Shown here one piece after another: positions 19,239 through 27,438 of a stretch of DNA of 64,000 nt. The notes under the pieces are model-generated. The model saw nothing but the letters and a program-made list of their open reading frames with translations. It made no database searches and was not told the DNA's origin. The stretch is from the NCBI RefSeq assembly GCF_006440675.2, contig NZ_CP083951.1:186001-250000 (forward strand), read 5' to 3'. This DNA is from Mesorhizobium sp. B2-8-5 (lineage in GTDB: Bacteria; Pseudomonadota; Alphaproteobacteria; Rhizobiales; Rhizobiaceae). The first letter of the stretch is position 1, and each line of letters starts with the position of its first letter. A program made the translations under genes and the position numbers.

Positions 19239-19808
19239 ATGTTCATCCAGACCGAATCGACGCCGAACCCGGCGACGCTGAAATTCCTGCCGGGCAAGGA
19301 AGTGCTGGGCGAAGGCACAGCCGATTTCCGCAACGCCGAAACCGCGGCGGAGGCCTCGCCGCTGGCCGGCCGTCTGTTCGAGATCCCGGGCGTCACCGGC
19401 GTCTTCTTCGGCTATGATTTCATCACCGTGACCAAGGACGGTCCGGACTGGCAGCATCTGAAGCCGGCGATCCTCGGCGCCATCATGGAGCATTTCATGT
19501 CCGGTGCGCCGGTCATGGCCACGACCGCTCCGGCGAGCCAAGCCGGCGAGACCGGCGAGTTCTACGACAAGGCCGACGAAGAGTTGGTGCTGACCATCAA
19601 GGAACTGCTCGACACGCGCGTGCGCCCGGCCGTTGCCCAGGACGGCGGCGACATCACCTTCCGCGGCTTCGAGAACGGCACCGTGTTCCTGCACATGAAG
19701 GGCGCCTGCGCCGGCTGCCCGTCGTCGACGGCAACGCTGAAGCACGGCATCCAGAACCTGCTTCGCCACTTTGTTCCGGAAGTCCAGCAGGTCGAGCAGG
19801 TCGCCTGA
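19239..19808 (+). CDS. nfu: NifU-family Fe-S cluster carrier (Nfu)
   Basis: A 189-residue carrier that delivers [4Fe-4S] clusters to apoproteins. The N-terminal Nfu domain begins MFIQTESTPNPATLKFLPGK. The C-terminal NifU-like domain has RPAVAQDGGDI and the cluster-binding C157-A-G-C160 in KGACAGCPSS. The length and two-domain order match alphaproteobacterial Nfu rather than full NifU, which has an extra IscU-like domain. A probable Irr box precedes it and a strong terminator follows, so it looks monocistronic and iron-regulated. Confidence 0.95.
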   Translation: MFIQTESTPNPATLKFLPGKEVLGEGTADFRNAETAAEASPLAGRLFEIPGVTGVFFGYDFITVTKDGPDWQHLKPAILGAIMEHFMSGAPVMATTAPASQAGETGEFYDKADEELVLTIKELLDTRVRPAVAQDGGDITFRGFENGTVFLHMKGACAGCPSSTATLKHGIQNLLRHFVPEVQQVEQVA

Positions 19809-19870
19809 GAATCCACTTCGCCGGCCGCGCAGTGCGGCGAAGCGAAATCCGATCCAAGACGCAAAAACAA

Positions 19871-19905
19871 AAAACCGGGCCCCAACAGCCCGGTTTTCTG
19901 TTTTT
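19871..19905 (+). terminator. Rho-independent terminator after nfu
   Basis: AAAACCGGGC (19871-19880) pairs perfectly with GCCCGGTTTT (19888-19897) around a 7-base loop and is followed by a T-rich tract (TTTTCTGTTTTT). The A-rich 5' side could also let it serve the convergent L,D-transpeptidase gene. Confidence 0.92.
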
Positions 19906-19966
19906 GGACGTCTTGTTGTTGCCTAGACGGTCCGCTTGCGAAAGCTTTTGGCCGCGGCCTTCGTGA

Positions 19967-20584
19967 TCACATCACGATGACCTTGGCGCCGACCGACGTG
20001 CGGTCGTAGAGGTCGATAATGTCCTGGTTCATCAGCCGGATGCAGCCCGACGACATCGCCTTGCCGATCGAGAACCATTCCGGGCTGCCATGCAGGCGGT
20101 AGCCCATGTCGCCGCCCTTGTTGAAAAGATACATGGCGCGCGCGCCGAGCGGGTTCTTCAGGCCCGGCTCCATGCCGCCGGCGAATTTGGCGAGCTCGGG
20201 CTGGCGCTTGATCATCTGCGAGGGCGGCGTCCAGGTCGGCCATTCGCGCTTCAGCGCGATATGAGCGGTGCCGTGCCATTCAAAACCCTCGCGGCCGACG
20301 CCGATGCCGTAGCGCATCGCCATGCCGTCGCCTTCGATGAAATAGAGGAACTTGTTCTGCGTATCGACGATGATGGTGCCCGGCTTCTCCGGCGAGTCGT
20401 ACCGCACTTCCTGGCGGTGGTACCTGGCGGGGACCTTCTCGATCGGGATGCGCGGCAGCTGATAGCCGGCATCGGTCATCGCGCCATAGTTGTTGGTGAA
20501 CATTTGCCCACCGATGGTGCTGCACCCGCTGATCGCGGTCGACAGCGCAAGAGCGGCAAGGATTGCAAATGACTTCAAGCGCAT
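19967..20584 (-). CDS. L,D-transpeptidase (YkuD/ErfK family) lipoprotein
   Basis: A 205-residue envelope enzyme that forms 3-3 peptidoglycan cross-links or attaches proteins to peptidoglycan. The start ATG 20584 gives a lipoprotein signal, MRLKSFAILAALALSTAISG then C21. The YkuD catalytic site is complete: H165-G in YRLHGSPEWFS and C181 in AMSSGCIRLMNQD. Longer in-frame starts up to 20860 would bury the lipobox and overlap the divergent regulator gene. Rhizobial genomes carry many paralogues, so no specific name is given. Confidence 0.93.
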   Translation of the reverse strand: MRLKSFAILAALALSTAISGCSTIGGQMFTNNYGAMTDAGYQLPRIPIEKVPARYHRQEVRYDSPEKPGTIIVDTQNKFLYFIEGDGMAMRYGIGVGREGFEWHGTAHIALKREWPTWTPPSQMIKRQPELAKFAGGMEPGLKNPLGARAMYLFNKGGDMGYRLHGSPEWFSIGKAMSSGCIRLMNQDIIDLYDRTSVGAKVIVM

Positions 20585-20810
20585 GAAAAGGTCCGATGCC
20601 CCGCCTGGATGCCAGCGGCACGAGTCGGCCGCTTTGTTGTCATCATTCATGCTGGCATTTCTTTTGCTTGCCAAGCGCGCACTGCCTATATGCAAGATCT
20701 TGCACGCGGGTAAGTGCCGAACTGCGGCATTTCCGCAACAGGCCTCACAGGATTGTGAAACAAAATCAATGAGGCGGCTCATAGAGCCGCCTGGGTTCGA
20801 GGAGAGCGCC

Positions 20811-21200
20811 ATGAATGTCGGTGATGCCGCCGAGCGTTCCGGCCTGCCGGCCAAGACCATCCGCTATTATGAGGAGATCGGCCTGATCCGTCCGGCGCGG
20901 GCCGAGAATGGCTATCGCGATTACTCCGGCGACGATATCCACCGGCTGGCCTTCCTGCGCCGTGCGCGCAATCTCGGCTTCTCAATCGACGATTGCAGGC
21001 AGCTGATGGCGCTCTATCAGGACCGCGGCCGCGCCAGCCACGACGTGCGCGAGATCGCCGCCGCCCATGTCAGGGCGATCGAGGAGAAGCTGCGCGAATT
21101 GCAGTCGATGCGCTCGACGCTGCAGACACTGATCCACGCCTGCCATGGCGATGACCGGCCGGACTGCCCGATCCTGGATGACATGGCGGGAGCAGCCTGA
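20811..21200 (+). CDS. cueR: CueR/HmrR-type copper-responsive MerR regulator
   Basis: A 129-residue MerR-family activator. The helix-turn-helix MNVGDAAERSGLPAKTIRYY starts at residue 1. The metal loop has C111 and C119 (HACHGDDRPDCPIL), matching the two cysteines that bind Cu(I) in CueR. The start ATG 20811 follows GAGGAGAGCGCC. No copper target gene is adjacent. The matching operator is in front of the copper ATPase gene some 9 kb to the left (11931-11961), so regulator and target are unlinked. The divergent L,D-transpeptidase shares the 226-bp upstream gap, where I see no CueR-like dyad. Confidence 0.92.
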   Translation: MNVGDAAERSGLPAKTIRYYEEIGLIRPARAENGYRDYSGDDIHRLAFLRRARNLGFSIDDCRQLMALYQDRGRASHDVREIAAAHVRAIEEKLRELQSMRSTLQTLIHACHGDDRPDCPILDDMAGAA

Positions 21201-21213
21201 GGTCCGAGGCCTG

Positions 21214-21684
21214 TCAGCGCTTCCAGAAATCGCGGTGCGATGCGAGCAGTTCGTCCGCGATTTCGGGGAACGGGCCGAAGACCTCGATCTTCTTCTGGCC
21301 GGCGGCGAATACGGTGCGCGAGGCGAGGTTCATCGTCGGATTCTCCGTGTGATCGCCGGTGAGCGCTAGGAGATCGGTCTCCTCGAAGCCGTAGACCAGC
21401 CGCCCGATATTCGCCCAATACATCGTGCCGGCGCACATCGCGCAGGGTTCGCCGGTCGAGACCAGCATGCATTGCCACAGGAACTCCGGCTCATAGGCCG
21501 CCGCGGCGCGGCGGGCGAGCTCCGTCTCGGCATGGCGCACCGTGTCGAGATTGCCCTGCCGCATCAAAACGCGATCATCCGGCCCGACAAGCACGCAACC
21601 GAACGGATGATGCCCATGCGCCGCCGCCTCGCGCGCGGCGGCGTCAGCGGACCGGAGGTGGGCGAGCATCTGATCGCGGGTCAT
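21214..21684 (-). CDS. Nucleoside deaminase (cytidine/guanine deaminase-like)
   Basis: A 156-residue zinc deaminase. The zinc site is H51-A-E53 (VRHAETELARR) and P-C81-A-M-C84 (TGEPCAMCAGTMYW). GCVLVGPDDRVL and the C-terminal ELLASHRDFW complete the CDA fold. The start ATG 21684 follows GGAGGAATTCCCC, an excellent Shine-Dalgarno. It resembles guanine deaminase/tRNA-adenosine deaminase-like proteins, but tRNA-specific TadA features are weak, so a free nucleobase or nucleoside substrate is more likely. Convergent with the MerR gene, 13 bp apart. Confidence 0.9.
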   Translation of the reverse strand: MTRDQMLAHLRSADAAAREAAAHGHHPFGCVLVGPDDRVLMRQGNLDTVRHAETELARRAAAAYEPEFLWQCMLVSTGEPCAMCAGTMYWANIGRLVYGFEETDLLALTGDHTENPTMNLASRTVFAAGQKKIEVFGPFPEIADELLASHRDFWKR

Positions 21685-21828
21685 GGGGAATTCCTCCACG
21701 GTGAGATTGCTGCCAGGGGATTTGATTAGCAAGAACTAAACTTTTCTTGAGCCTCCCATTTGGCTTTGAACTCCGACCATTTCCGGTTTGGTGCTATTTT
21801 GACAACCGCACAATGAGATTGCTGGGCC

Positions 21829-22050
21829 ATGGGCATGCAGGAAGACATCGAACGGGTCGAGCAGCATATCCGCGAGATTGAACAGCGGATCGAGCGACAG
21901 CGCGCGGCCATCACCCAGGCCGAGGAAAGCGGCTTGCCGACAGACGGCCCGCGCAACTTCCTGTGGTTCCTGAAAGAGACATTGAGCCTGAGCCGCGACC
22001 ACCTGGCCAGGCTCCTGGCGGATGAATTCCGGGCGGGCGACTCGCAATAA
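21829..22050 (+). CDS. Small conserved-looking coiled-coil protein
   Basis: A 73-residue, highly charged protein. Residues 3-30 (MQEDIERVEQHIREIEQRIE onward) form clear heptads, followed by a possible second helix ETLSLSRDHLARLLADEF. There is no signal or membrane segment. I do not recognise a family. It ends 21 bp before the left end of the transposon at 22072, so any downstream partner has been separated by the insertion. An alternative start is ATG 21835. Confidence 0.6.
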   Translation: MGMQEDIERVEQHIREIEQRIERQRAAITQAEESGLPTDGPRNFLWFLKETLSLSRDHLARLLADEFRAGDSQ

Positions 22051-22071
22051 GTGCAGCGAAGCCCATAGAAA

Positions 22072-22095
22072 GGCGATTATATATTTGACAGACCC
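22072..22095 (+). repeat. Left terminal inverted repeat
   Basis: The sequence begins GGCGATTATATATTTGACAG and ends ACCC. It is identical over 24 bp to the reverse complement of 25623-25646. Confidence 0.95.
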
Positions 22096-22163
22096 GACTG
22101 GCGATGCAGCAGTTGGCGTGTTAGCTTCGCCCCAAGAAAATCGAAACTGGGGGGAAGATTCGT

Positions 22164-23216
22164 ATGGTCAATTACGTTCCGATTCTAAGATGGAAGCAAG
22201 GAGAGCGGACAGCGCTGAGCAACCTTAGTCCAGCCGGCCGCACCAACGTTGTGCCGCTTATTGTATTGGCGCAGTTGAGTTACGGCGATACTAAGCCGCC
22301 CAAGGCCCCACCGAAAACACCGCCAAAAAACGCGCCGCTTAGTGCTCCTGATGCGTTCGTTAAGCAGGTCAGCGATGCCTGGGGCACCGGCAAGCTATTC
22401 ATTGACGCCTCAGACCTGCCGGGGACCCCAGCGTTCCACCATCTTGACAACATAAGAGCAAGCGCGAACGCGGCTGGGCTCACACTTGTGCCATCAGTAA
22501 AATATTTGGCCCCTCCCGCCTACCACTCAGCGGTTTCCCGCATGATCGCGGCGGATAACAGGGGCGCGGCATTGCGCGTCACTTTGAATGAAATGACCAA
22601 TCTCGCAACCTTGGTCGGCAACTGGTACTGCCCGATAGCCCAAACTGACTTGATTGTTGACCTTGGCGGCAGCGTTGGAACCGCGCTGGCCTTGGGTGCC
22701 GCTACCCGCACTGTGTTTCAGAATTTGCACCAAGCCCAAGCGTGGCGCTCTGTAACGGTCGCAGGTGGAAATATTCCAGCTACGCTGACTGGCTACTTAG
22801 TTGGCCAAACGATGTTGGCGCGCGCGGAGCTTGATCTGTGGCAAGCTCTAGTTGCCCATCCCGTTGGCTACGCCCTGCACTTCGGAGACTACGCGACGGT
22901 AGGCCCTGACGCCTCCACCGACAATATACCTGGCCCCGTGCCTATCAACGCAAAATATACTCCGCACGGCCAGTTTCAGATATTCCATGGCGTGAAAACC
23001 AAAGGCCCCGGCTCAGTTGCTCGCGACGTGCAATACCGCAGCTATGCGGCATCCATTGTGGCGCTTCTTCAGCGTGTGCCATTGCCGGCTTGCTGGGGAG
23101 ATCTGACGATCAATGCTATCGCAGGCGTCCCCGGTACCTCAGCAGGCAGCCCGGCCACTTGGGTCGCATACGGCATCAATAGACATATTGAGCTTACCCG
23201 TAGCCAATTGCCCTAG
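22164..23216 (+). CDS. Beta-family protein (Beta_protein fold), transposon passenger
   Basis: A 350-residue protein whose opening, VNYVPILRWKQGERTALSNL, is typical of the 'beta protein' family seen in phage and mobile elements. It starts at ATG 22164 after GGGGGGAAG. A Pro/Lys-rich linker (KPPKAPPKTPPKNAP) follows residue 45. The rest looks like an alpha/beta barrel-type domain. The biochemical role is unknown; family members are often next to sce7726-like proteins, as here. The 3' end overlaps the convergent sce7726-like gene by 78 bp. Codon use is less GC-rich than the flanking core genes, consistent with transfer. Confidence 0.75.
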   Translation: MVNYVPILRWKQGERTALSNLSPAGRTNVVPLIVLAQLSYGDTKPPKAPPKTPPKNAPLSAPDAFVKQVSDAWGTGKLFIDASDLPGTPAFHHLDNIRASANAAGLTLVPSVKYLAPPAYHSAVSRMIAADNRGAALRVTLNEMTNLATLVGNWYCPIAQTDLIVDLGGSVGTALALGAATRTVFQNLHQAQAWRSVTVAGGNIPATLTGYLVGQTMLARAELDLWQALVAHPVGYALHFGDYATVGPDASTDNIPGPVPINAKYTPHGQFQIFHGVKTKGPGSVARDVQYRSYAASIVALLQRVPLPACWGDLTINAIAGVPGTSAGSPATWVAYGINRHIELTRSQLP

Positions 23217-23768
23217 CTTCATTCGCGCCTTCAAAGCCTTGCGGACCTCGTCGGCTAGTTGCTTGGGTGACAAGCCTGTCAAGAGGCGGTTTGCAATATC
23301 GGCGGACCTCTTGGTCCGCCAGCCATCCGCCAAACCGTATGCTTCGAGAGCCGATATTGCCTCTTCGCGCCACAGCATTTGAACGACGACGCTAGGGTCG
23401 ACGGAAGGGTTCTTGCGGCCTTTGCGTTTCAGCGTGAGCCGAATTTGATCATTCTGCATGGTTGCGACGGTGCAACCCCACCATGCCGGTATCAGAGGAA
23501 GAGCTTTGTCGGCGAGTTTGTCGCCGACAACGAGCGTCATACGGTCGAATACCTTGCTGTAAATCTCAACCTGATATGGGAGCCTTAGTACGGTGTCGGC
23601 GTTGCTCTTAAGCTCATAGCCAGCAAGTTCACCGTTAATGACAGCCATATCAACACGGACTGTCGATCCCCAAATACCCATTTCCTCGACAATGCGCGTC
23701 GAGGGATCGTCTCTATGGAGGGCATCAAGCTTAAACTTGATCGCCCGCCTTACATCCGCATCTCGCAT
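23139..23768 (-). CDS. sce7726-family protein with PD-(D/E)XK nuclease-like motif
   Basis: A 209-residue protein from ATG 23768 (MRDADVRRAIKFKL), preceded by AAGGACCCGA. The region STVRVDMAVINGELAGYELK contains D40 and E52-x-K54, the spacing of a PD-(D/E)XK nuclease core, and an acidic E28-E29 lies upstream. It continues QVEIYSKVFDRMTLVVGD, typical of sce7726 proteins. Nuclease activity is inferred from motifs. It is convergent with the beta-family gene with a 78-bp coding overlap. The pairing suggests a functional unit, perhaps defence, but that is not shown. Confidence 0.75.
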   Translation of the reverse strand: MRDADVRRAIKFKLDALHRDDPSTRIVEEMGIWGSTVRVDMAVINGELAGYELKSNADTVLRLPYQVEIYSKVFDRMTLVVGDKLADKALPLIPAWWGCTVATMQNDQIRLTLKRKGRKNPSVDPSVVVQMLWREEAISALEAYGLADGWRTKRSADIANRLLTGLSPKQLADEVRKALKARMKLGQLATGKLNMSIDAVCDPSGRAAC

Positions 23769-23868
23769 TCGGGTCCTTGAAAAAGCGGGGTCGTTTCGGC
23801 AGCGTAACGGCAAAAAGTTAATAATGCTTTTACCGATTGGTCAAGGAATCGAAGGTTGTAAAGACACC

Positions 23869-24027
23869 TTATTCGTCGCTATTTTTATGGTTTTCCTGCT
23901 TGGGCGGTGGCACCTTCGCAACCTTCCTGAGGGCTTCGTTCAACGGTTCTTCGGAATCGGCGGTGCCAATTTTGCGCGCCAGCTCGCGGAACTTTTCTAC
24001 TTGCGGCTTTTCGGTTCGTTCGGGCAT
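23869..24027 (-). CDS. Small charged protein, 52 residues
   Basis: A short frame from ATG 24027 to TAA 23869 with a strong Shine-Dalgarno (AAAGGAGCGTCACA). The peptide begins MPERTEKPQVEKFRELARKI and ends PPPKQENHKNSDE; it is very hydrophilic with one predicted amphipathic helix (residues 10-38). It is divergent from the DUF3800 gene with only 29 bp between starts and co-directional with the sce7726-like gene 100 bp further on. I recall similar small proteins beside DUF3800 genes, so it may be a partner or antidote; function unknown. Confidence 0.7.
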   Translation of the reverse strand: MPERTEKPQVEKFRELARKIGTADSEEPLNEALRKVAKVPPPKQENHKNSDE

Positions 24028-24056
24028 TGTGACGCTCCTTTCGCTGGGCGGGCATA

Positions 24057-24905
24057 ATGCGGCAATCTCTAATCATATATTGCGACGAATCCGACGATAA
24101 GGGTGAATTCTACTCGCATTTCTATGGCGGAGCTTTGATACGTGCAAGTGATCAAAGCGTGCTAACGGCATTGCTAGACACAAAAAAAGAGCAGCTTAAC
24201 ATACACTCAGAAATGAAGTGGGATAGAGTTACCGCATCTTACAAAGACAAATACATAGAATTTATCAAATACTATTTTGAGTTTGTGCGAGATGGCAGAA
24301 TCAAGATGCGAGTTATGTTCACCCAAAACATAAATCAAGCACGGGGCCTGACGGACGAGCATATTGGAAACGATTATTTTCTACTGTACTATCAATTTGT
24401 GAAGCACTCGTTCGGCCTGCGCTACTGCAACGGAAACCATGAAGGCACCAAAGTCTCATTGCTTCTTGATGATGTTCCGCAGACCAGTTCAAAATTTGAG
24501 TTATTCAAAGACTATATGTCGTCTTTGTCCGCTTTCCCGATTTGGAGGCAGGCACAGGTGACAATCAAGAAGGATGACATTGCCTCCGTCAACTCAAAGG
24601 CTCACCCAGTCCTGCAAGGCCTAGACATAGTGCTTGGAGCGATGCAGTCCCGCTTGAATGAAAAGCACACTCGACCGCCAAAACCCCGCGCCCGGCGGTC
24701 GAAGCGAGCAGTCGCCAAAGAGGCCGTATACAAAGCCATAAAAGATGAAATTTGGTCGCTCTATCCAAACTTCAACGTTGGGACCAGCACCGCATGCGCG
24801 AATGGCGTCGAAGAGAGATGGTCACACCCCTACAGGCACTGGTTGTTCAAGCCAAACAACAGCATCCAGGATCTGAAAAGAGGGAAAAGAAAGAAGCCCC
24901 ACTAA
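24057..24905 (+). CDS. DUF3800 domain protein, transposon passenger
   Basis: A 282-residue protein. The N-terminal IIYCDESDDKG with acidic D10/E11, followed by FYGGALI, is the DUF3800 signature, a family considered RNase H-like. A second acidic patch is LLLDDVPQTSS. A basic C-terminal section (PPKPRARRSKRAV) could bind nucleic acid. The start is ATG 24057. DUF3800 genes are common in mobile and defence regions. Enzymatic activity is inferred only from fold and acidic residues. AT-rich codon use marks it as foreign relative to the surrounding chromosome. Confidence 0.8.
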   Translation: MRQSLIIYCDESDDKGEFYSHFYGGALIRASDQSVLTALLDTKKEQLNIHSEMKWDRVTASYKDKYIEFIKYYFEFVRDGRIKMRVMFTQNINQARGLTDEHIGNDYFLLYYQFVKHSFGLRYCNGNHEGTKVSLLLDDVPQTSSKFELFKDYMSSLSAFPIWRQAQVTIKKDDIASVNSKAHPVLQGLDIVLGAMQSRLNEKHTRPPKPRARRSKRAVAKEAVYKAIKDEIWSLYPNFNVGTSTACANGVEERWSHPYRHWLFKPNNSIQDLKRGKRKKPH

Positions 24906-25050
24906 GGCCTACATGAGTACCCTACGTATGAACGCAAGGCTTCGACCGAAGCAGGGCTCGCGAATCAAGATATAGCGTTTCAAGTCCAGTTCAAGACCAT
25001 TAGGCTTGACGTGATGAAATAAATGCATATAAGCCGCGCCGCTCGTTTCG

Positions 25051-25584
25051 CTACCGAAACTTTCGCCGTTTTCGGCCCTCATATTTCCATAACGGCAGCT
25101 TAACCGGCGTGTTCTTGAGGCGGCCGATATAGGTCTCGTCAACTTCGACGGTCTTGCCGTTGCCGCCCATGGGCGTGAAGTCATCCGAGCGCATGGTTTC
25201 ACGAATGCGATGGCAAAGGAACCAAGCGGTCTTGTAGGTGATTTCCAGAGCGCGGTGCAGTTGGTGAGCCGAAACGCCCTTCTTGCTCGCGCACATGGCG
25301 TGAATTGCCTGAAGCCAAATGTGCAGCGGGAGCTTGGACACTTCGAAGATCGTGCCCATACGAACCGTGAACTTCTTGCGGCAATCGCTGCACTTGTAGA
25401 GGCCGTGGATTTCAAGGCCGTGCGGGTTCTTTTTGGAAGGCTTGGTGCGACCGCCCTTCAAGGCGTAGTGCTTTTCCATGGAGCCGCAATGATGGCAGAC
25501 CGGACCCTGCGGCCACAGCATACCCTCAACATGCTCAAATGCGGCGGCTTCATCATGAAAGTAGGGGCGGGACAGAACGGACAT
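25051..25584 (-). pseudogene. IS1595-family transposase, C-terminally truncated
   Basis: A 177-codon frame. The N-terminal zinc ribbon is intact (C30-x2-C33 and C65-x2-C68), as are the helix-turn-helix-like part (SKLPLHIWLQAIHAMCASKK) and the first catalytic acid D149 in KTVEVDETYIG. A stop follows soon after (RKRRKFR). Family members are about 290-330 residues, so the second and third catalytic residues are missing, and the roughly 150 bp downstream show no continuation in any frame. The element is probably immobile unless a full-length transposase acts in trans on its perfect ends. Confidence 0.85.
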
Positions 25585-25622
25585 AACGATAACTTCTTGG
25601 AATCGTTATCGCACGTCCGCTT

Positions 25623-25646
25623 GGGTCTGTCAAATATATAATCGCC
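25623..25646 (-). repeat. Right terminal inverted repeat
   Basis: Read inward it is identical to the left repeat over 24 bp. It lies 37 bp before the mmcB start codon, so element-derived DNA now forms most of the mmcB upstream region. Confidence 0.95.
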
Positions 25647-25683
25647 CCTAGAAAACGGGTTCAAACCGTGAACAAAATCTGGC

Positions 25684-26196
25684 ATGGTGCCATCCATGCC
25701 CATCGTTTCCCCGATTCCCCTCAACCCTTTGATCGACGGCCGCCAGTCGGAGCGCGCCATGCTGGTGCGGCGCGGCGTGCAGCGGCTGCTGACCGAAATG
25801 GGCGCGCATGTGCTGCCGGAGCTTTCGCTGGCGACAGGCCGCCGCGCCGATCTCGTCGCGCTGACCAGGCAGGGCGACGTCTGGATCATCGAGATCAAAT
25901 CCTCGATCGAGGATTTCAGGGTCGACCGCAAATGGCCGGACTACCGGCTGCATTCCGACCGCTTCTTCTTCGCCACCCATCCCGGCGTTCCCCAGGACAT
26001 CTTTCCCGAGGAGTGCGGCTTCATCCTTTCCGACGGCTACGGCGCGGAGATCCTGCGCGATGCACCAGAGCACCGCATGGCGGCAGCGACGCGCAAGGCG
26101 CTGATGCTGCGGATGGCCCGCGCGGGCGCCGCGCGGCTCTTGGCGGCCGAGCTTGCCGGCGTCGCCGTGCCGGCGCTCGATGGCGAGAGCGAGTAG
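25684..26196 (+). CDS. mmcB: MmcB-family DNA repair protein (PD-(D/E)XK fold)
   Basis: A 170-residue protein matching the alphaproteobacterial MmcB family, linked to DNA damage tolerance in Caulobacter. The nuclease-like core is visible: RRADLVALTRQGDVWIIEIK with D in RADL and E-x-K in IIEIKSS, followed by DFRVDRKWPDY. Two ATGs (25684 and 25696) are possible and neither has a strong Shine-Dalgarno. The transposon ends 37 bp upstream, so the native promoter may have been displaced. Convergent with nhaA. Confidence 0.88.
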   Translation: MVPSMPIVSPIPLNPLIDGRQSERAMLVRRGVQRLLTEMGAHVLPELSLATGRRADLVALTRQGDVWIIEIKSSIEDFRVDRKWPDYRLHSDRFFFATHPGVPQDIFPEECGFILSDGYGAEILRDAPEHRMAAATRKALMLRMARAGAARLLAAELAGVAVPALDGESE

Positions 26197-26247
26197 CGCC
26201 TGTTCCTCGCGCACTAGGCGGGAGAGGAAATAGGCGTTGCAGCTGAC

Positions 26248-27438
26248 CTATTCCACTTCTTCTTCCACTCCGCTGCCCGCCGGCGCCATGAGCAGGATGG
26301 CGGCGCCCAGCAGCGCGGCAACCAGCGAGCCAGCAAGGATGCCGACCTTCACCGCATCCTGAAGCGCCGGGTCGCTGGCGAAGGCGAGCAGGCCGATGAA
26401 CAGGCTCATGGTGAAGCCGATGCCGCAAAGCAGCGAAATGCCCAGCATGTGCAGCCAGCCGGCATTGACCGGCAGGTCGGCGAGGCCGAAGCGGATCGCG
26501 AGCGCCGAGGAGCCGAAGACGCCGACCAGCTTGCCCAGCACCAGGCCGGCGGCGACGCCCAGCGTCAATGGCTCGACAAGGGCCGCAAAGCTCAGGCCGC
26601 CGAGCGAGACGCCGGCATTGGCGAAACCGAAGATCGGGATGACGAGGAAGGGCACCAGCTTGTGCAGGCCGTGTTCCAGCCGGTGCAGCGGCGACTGCTC
26701 GAGATCGTGGCTGATGCCGGGAGAACGCTCCAGCGGGATGGTGAGCGCCAGCGCCACGCCGGCCAGCGTGGCGTGCACGCCCGACTTCAGCACCAGCACC
26801 CACAGCAGCGCGCCGAGCAGCAGATACGGCCAGAGCTTCATGGCGCGCATGCGGTTGAGCACGACCAGCAAGGCGATGACGACGAAGGCGGCCGCGAGGT
26901 AGGCGAGCGACAGGCCGCTGGTGTAGAACAGCGCGATGATGATGACGGCGCCGAGATCGTCGATGATGGCGAGAGCGGTGAGGAAGACTTTCAGCGAGGC
27001 GGGCACCCGGCTGCCGAGCAGCGAAAGCACGCCGAGCGCGAAGGCGATGTCGGTGGCGGTCGGGATCGCCCAGCCGGGAAGCGCGGCCGCGTTGTCGCGA
27101 TTGACGGCGACGTAGACCAGCGCCGGAACCAGCATGCCGCCGGCGGCGGCGATGCCGGGCAGCACCCGGCGCGGCCAGGTCGAGAGCTGACCATCCAGCA
27201 TCTCGCGCTTGATCTCCAGCCCGACCAGCAGGAAGAACACCGCCATCAGCCCGTCATTGATCCAGTGCGAGACGCTGAGCGGTCCGAGATAGGCGTGCAG
27301 GACGGCGAAATAGGTTGTGGCCAAAGGCGAGTTGGCGACGATCAGCGCAAGGGCTGCAGCCACCATCAGGATGATGCCGCCAGCGGCCTCGCCGTCGAGG
27401 AATTCACGCAGGATCGATTTCGGCCGTTCGTCTTGCAT
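26248..27438 (-). CDS. nhaA: Na+/H+ antiporter NhaA
   Basis: A 396-residue inner-membrane antiporter with about 12 transmembrane segments that expels Na+ in exchange for protons. Key residues are present: D130 ([12 protein letters not shown]) and the D160-D161 pair ([15 protein letters not shown]) equivalent to E. coli D163/D164. The N-terminal [16 protein letters not shown] and [11 protein letters not shown] blocks are typical. The start ATG 27438 gives [10 protein letters not shown]. The 51-bp gap to mmcB contains an imperfect hairpin (GCCT..TTCCTC/GAGGAA..AGGC) that could terminate both genes. Confidence 0.97.
   Translation of the reverse strand: MQDERPKSILREFLDGEAAGGIILMVAAALALIVANSPLATTYFAVLHAYLGPLSVSHWINDGLMAVFFLLVGLEIKREMLDGQLSTWPRRVLPGIAAAGGMLVPALVYVAVNRDNAAALPGWAIPTATDIAFALGVLSLLGSRVPASLKVFLTALAIIDDLGAVIIIALFYTSGLSLAYLAAAFVVIALLVVLNRMRAMKLWPYLLLGALLWVLVLKSGVHATLAGVALALTIPLERSPGISHDLEQSPLHRLEHGLHKLVPFLVIPIFGFANAGVSLGGLSFAALVEPLTLGVAAGLVLGKLVGVFGSSALAIRFGLADLPVNAGWLHMLGISLLCGIGFTMSLFIGLLAFASDPALQDAVKVGILAGSLVAALLGAAILLMAPAGSGVEEEVE

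Larger units (their letters stand above)
22072..25646. mobile_element. 3.6-kb IS1595-type transposon with passenger genes
   Basis: The element is bounded by 24-bp perfect inverted repeats (22072-22095 and 25623-25646) and flanked by CATAGAAA (22064-22071) and CCTAGAAA (25647-25654), an 8-bp target duplication with one mismatch. IS1595-family elements make 8-bp duplications and often carry passengers. Inside are a beta-family gene, an sce7726-like gene, a 52-codon gene, a DUF3800 gene and a truncated transposase. Base composition is visibly more AT-rich than the flanks. It inserted between the coiled-coil gene and mmcB. Confidence 0.9.

Noticed and set aside
24909..25050. Continuation of the IS1595-type transposase in another frame
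   Set aside because: None of the three frames after the stop shows the downstream DDE-type motifs, so a simple frameshift does not restore it.
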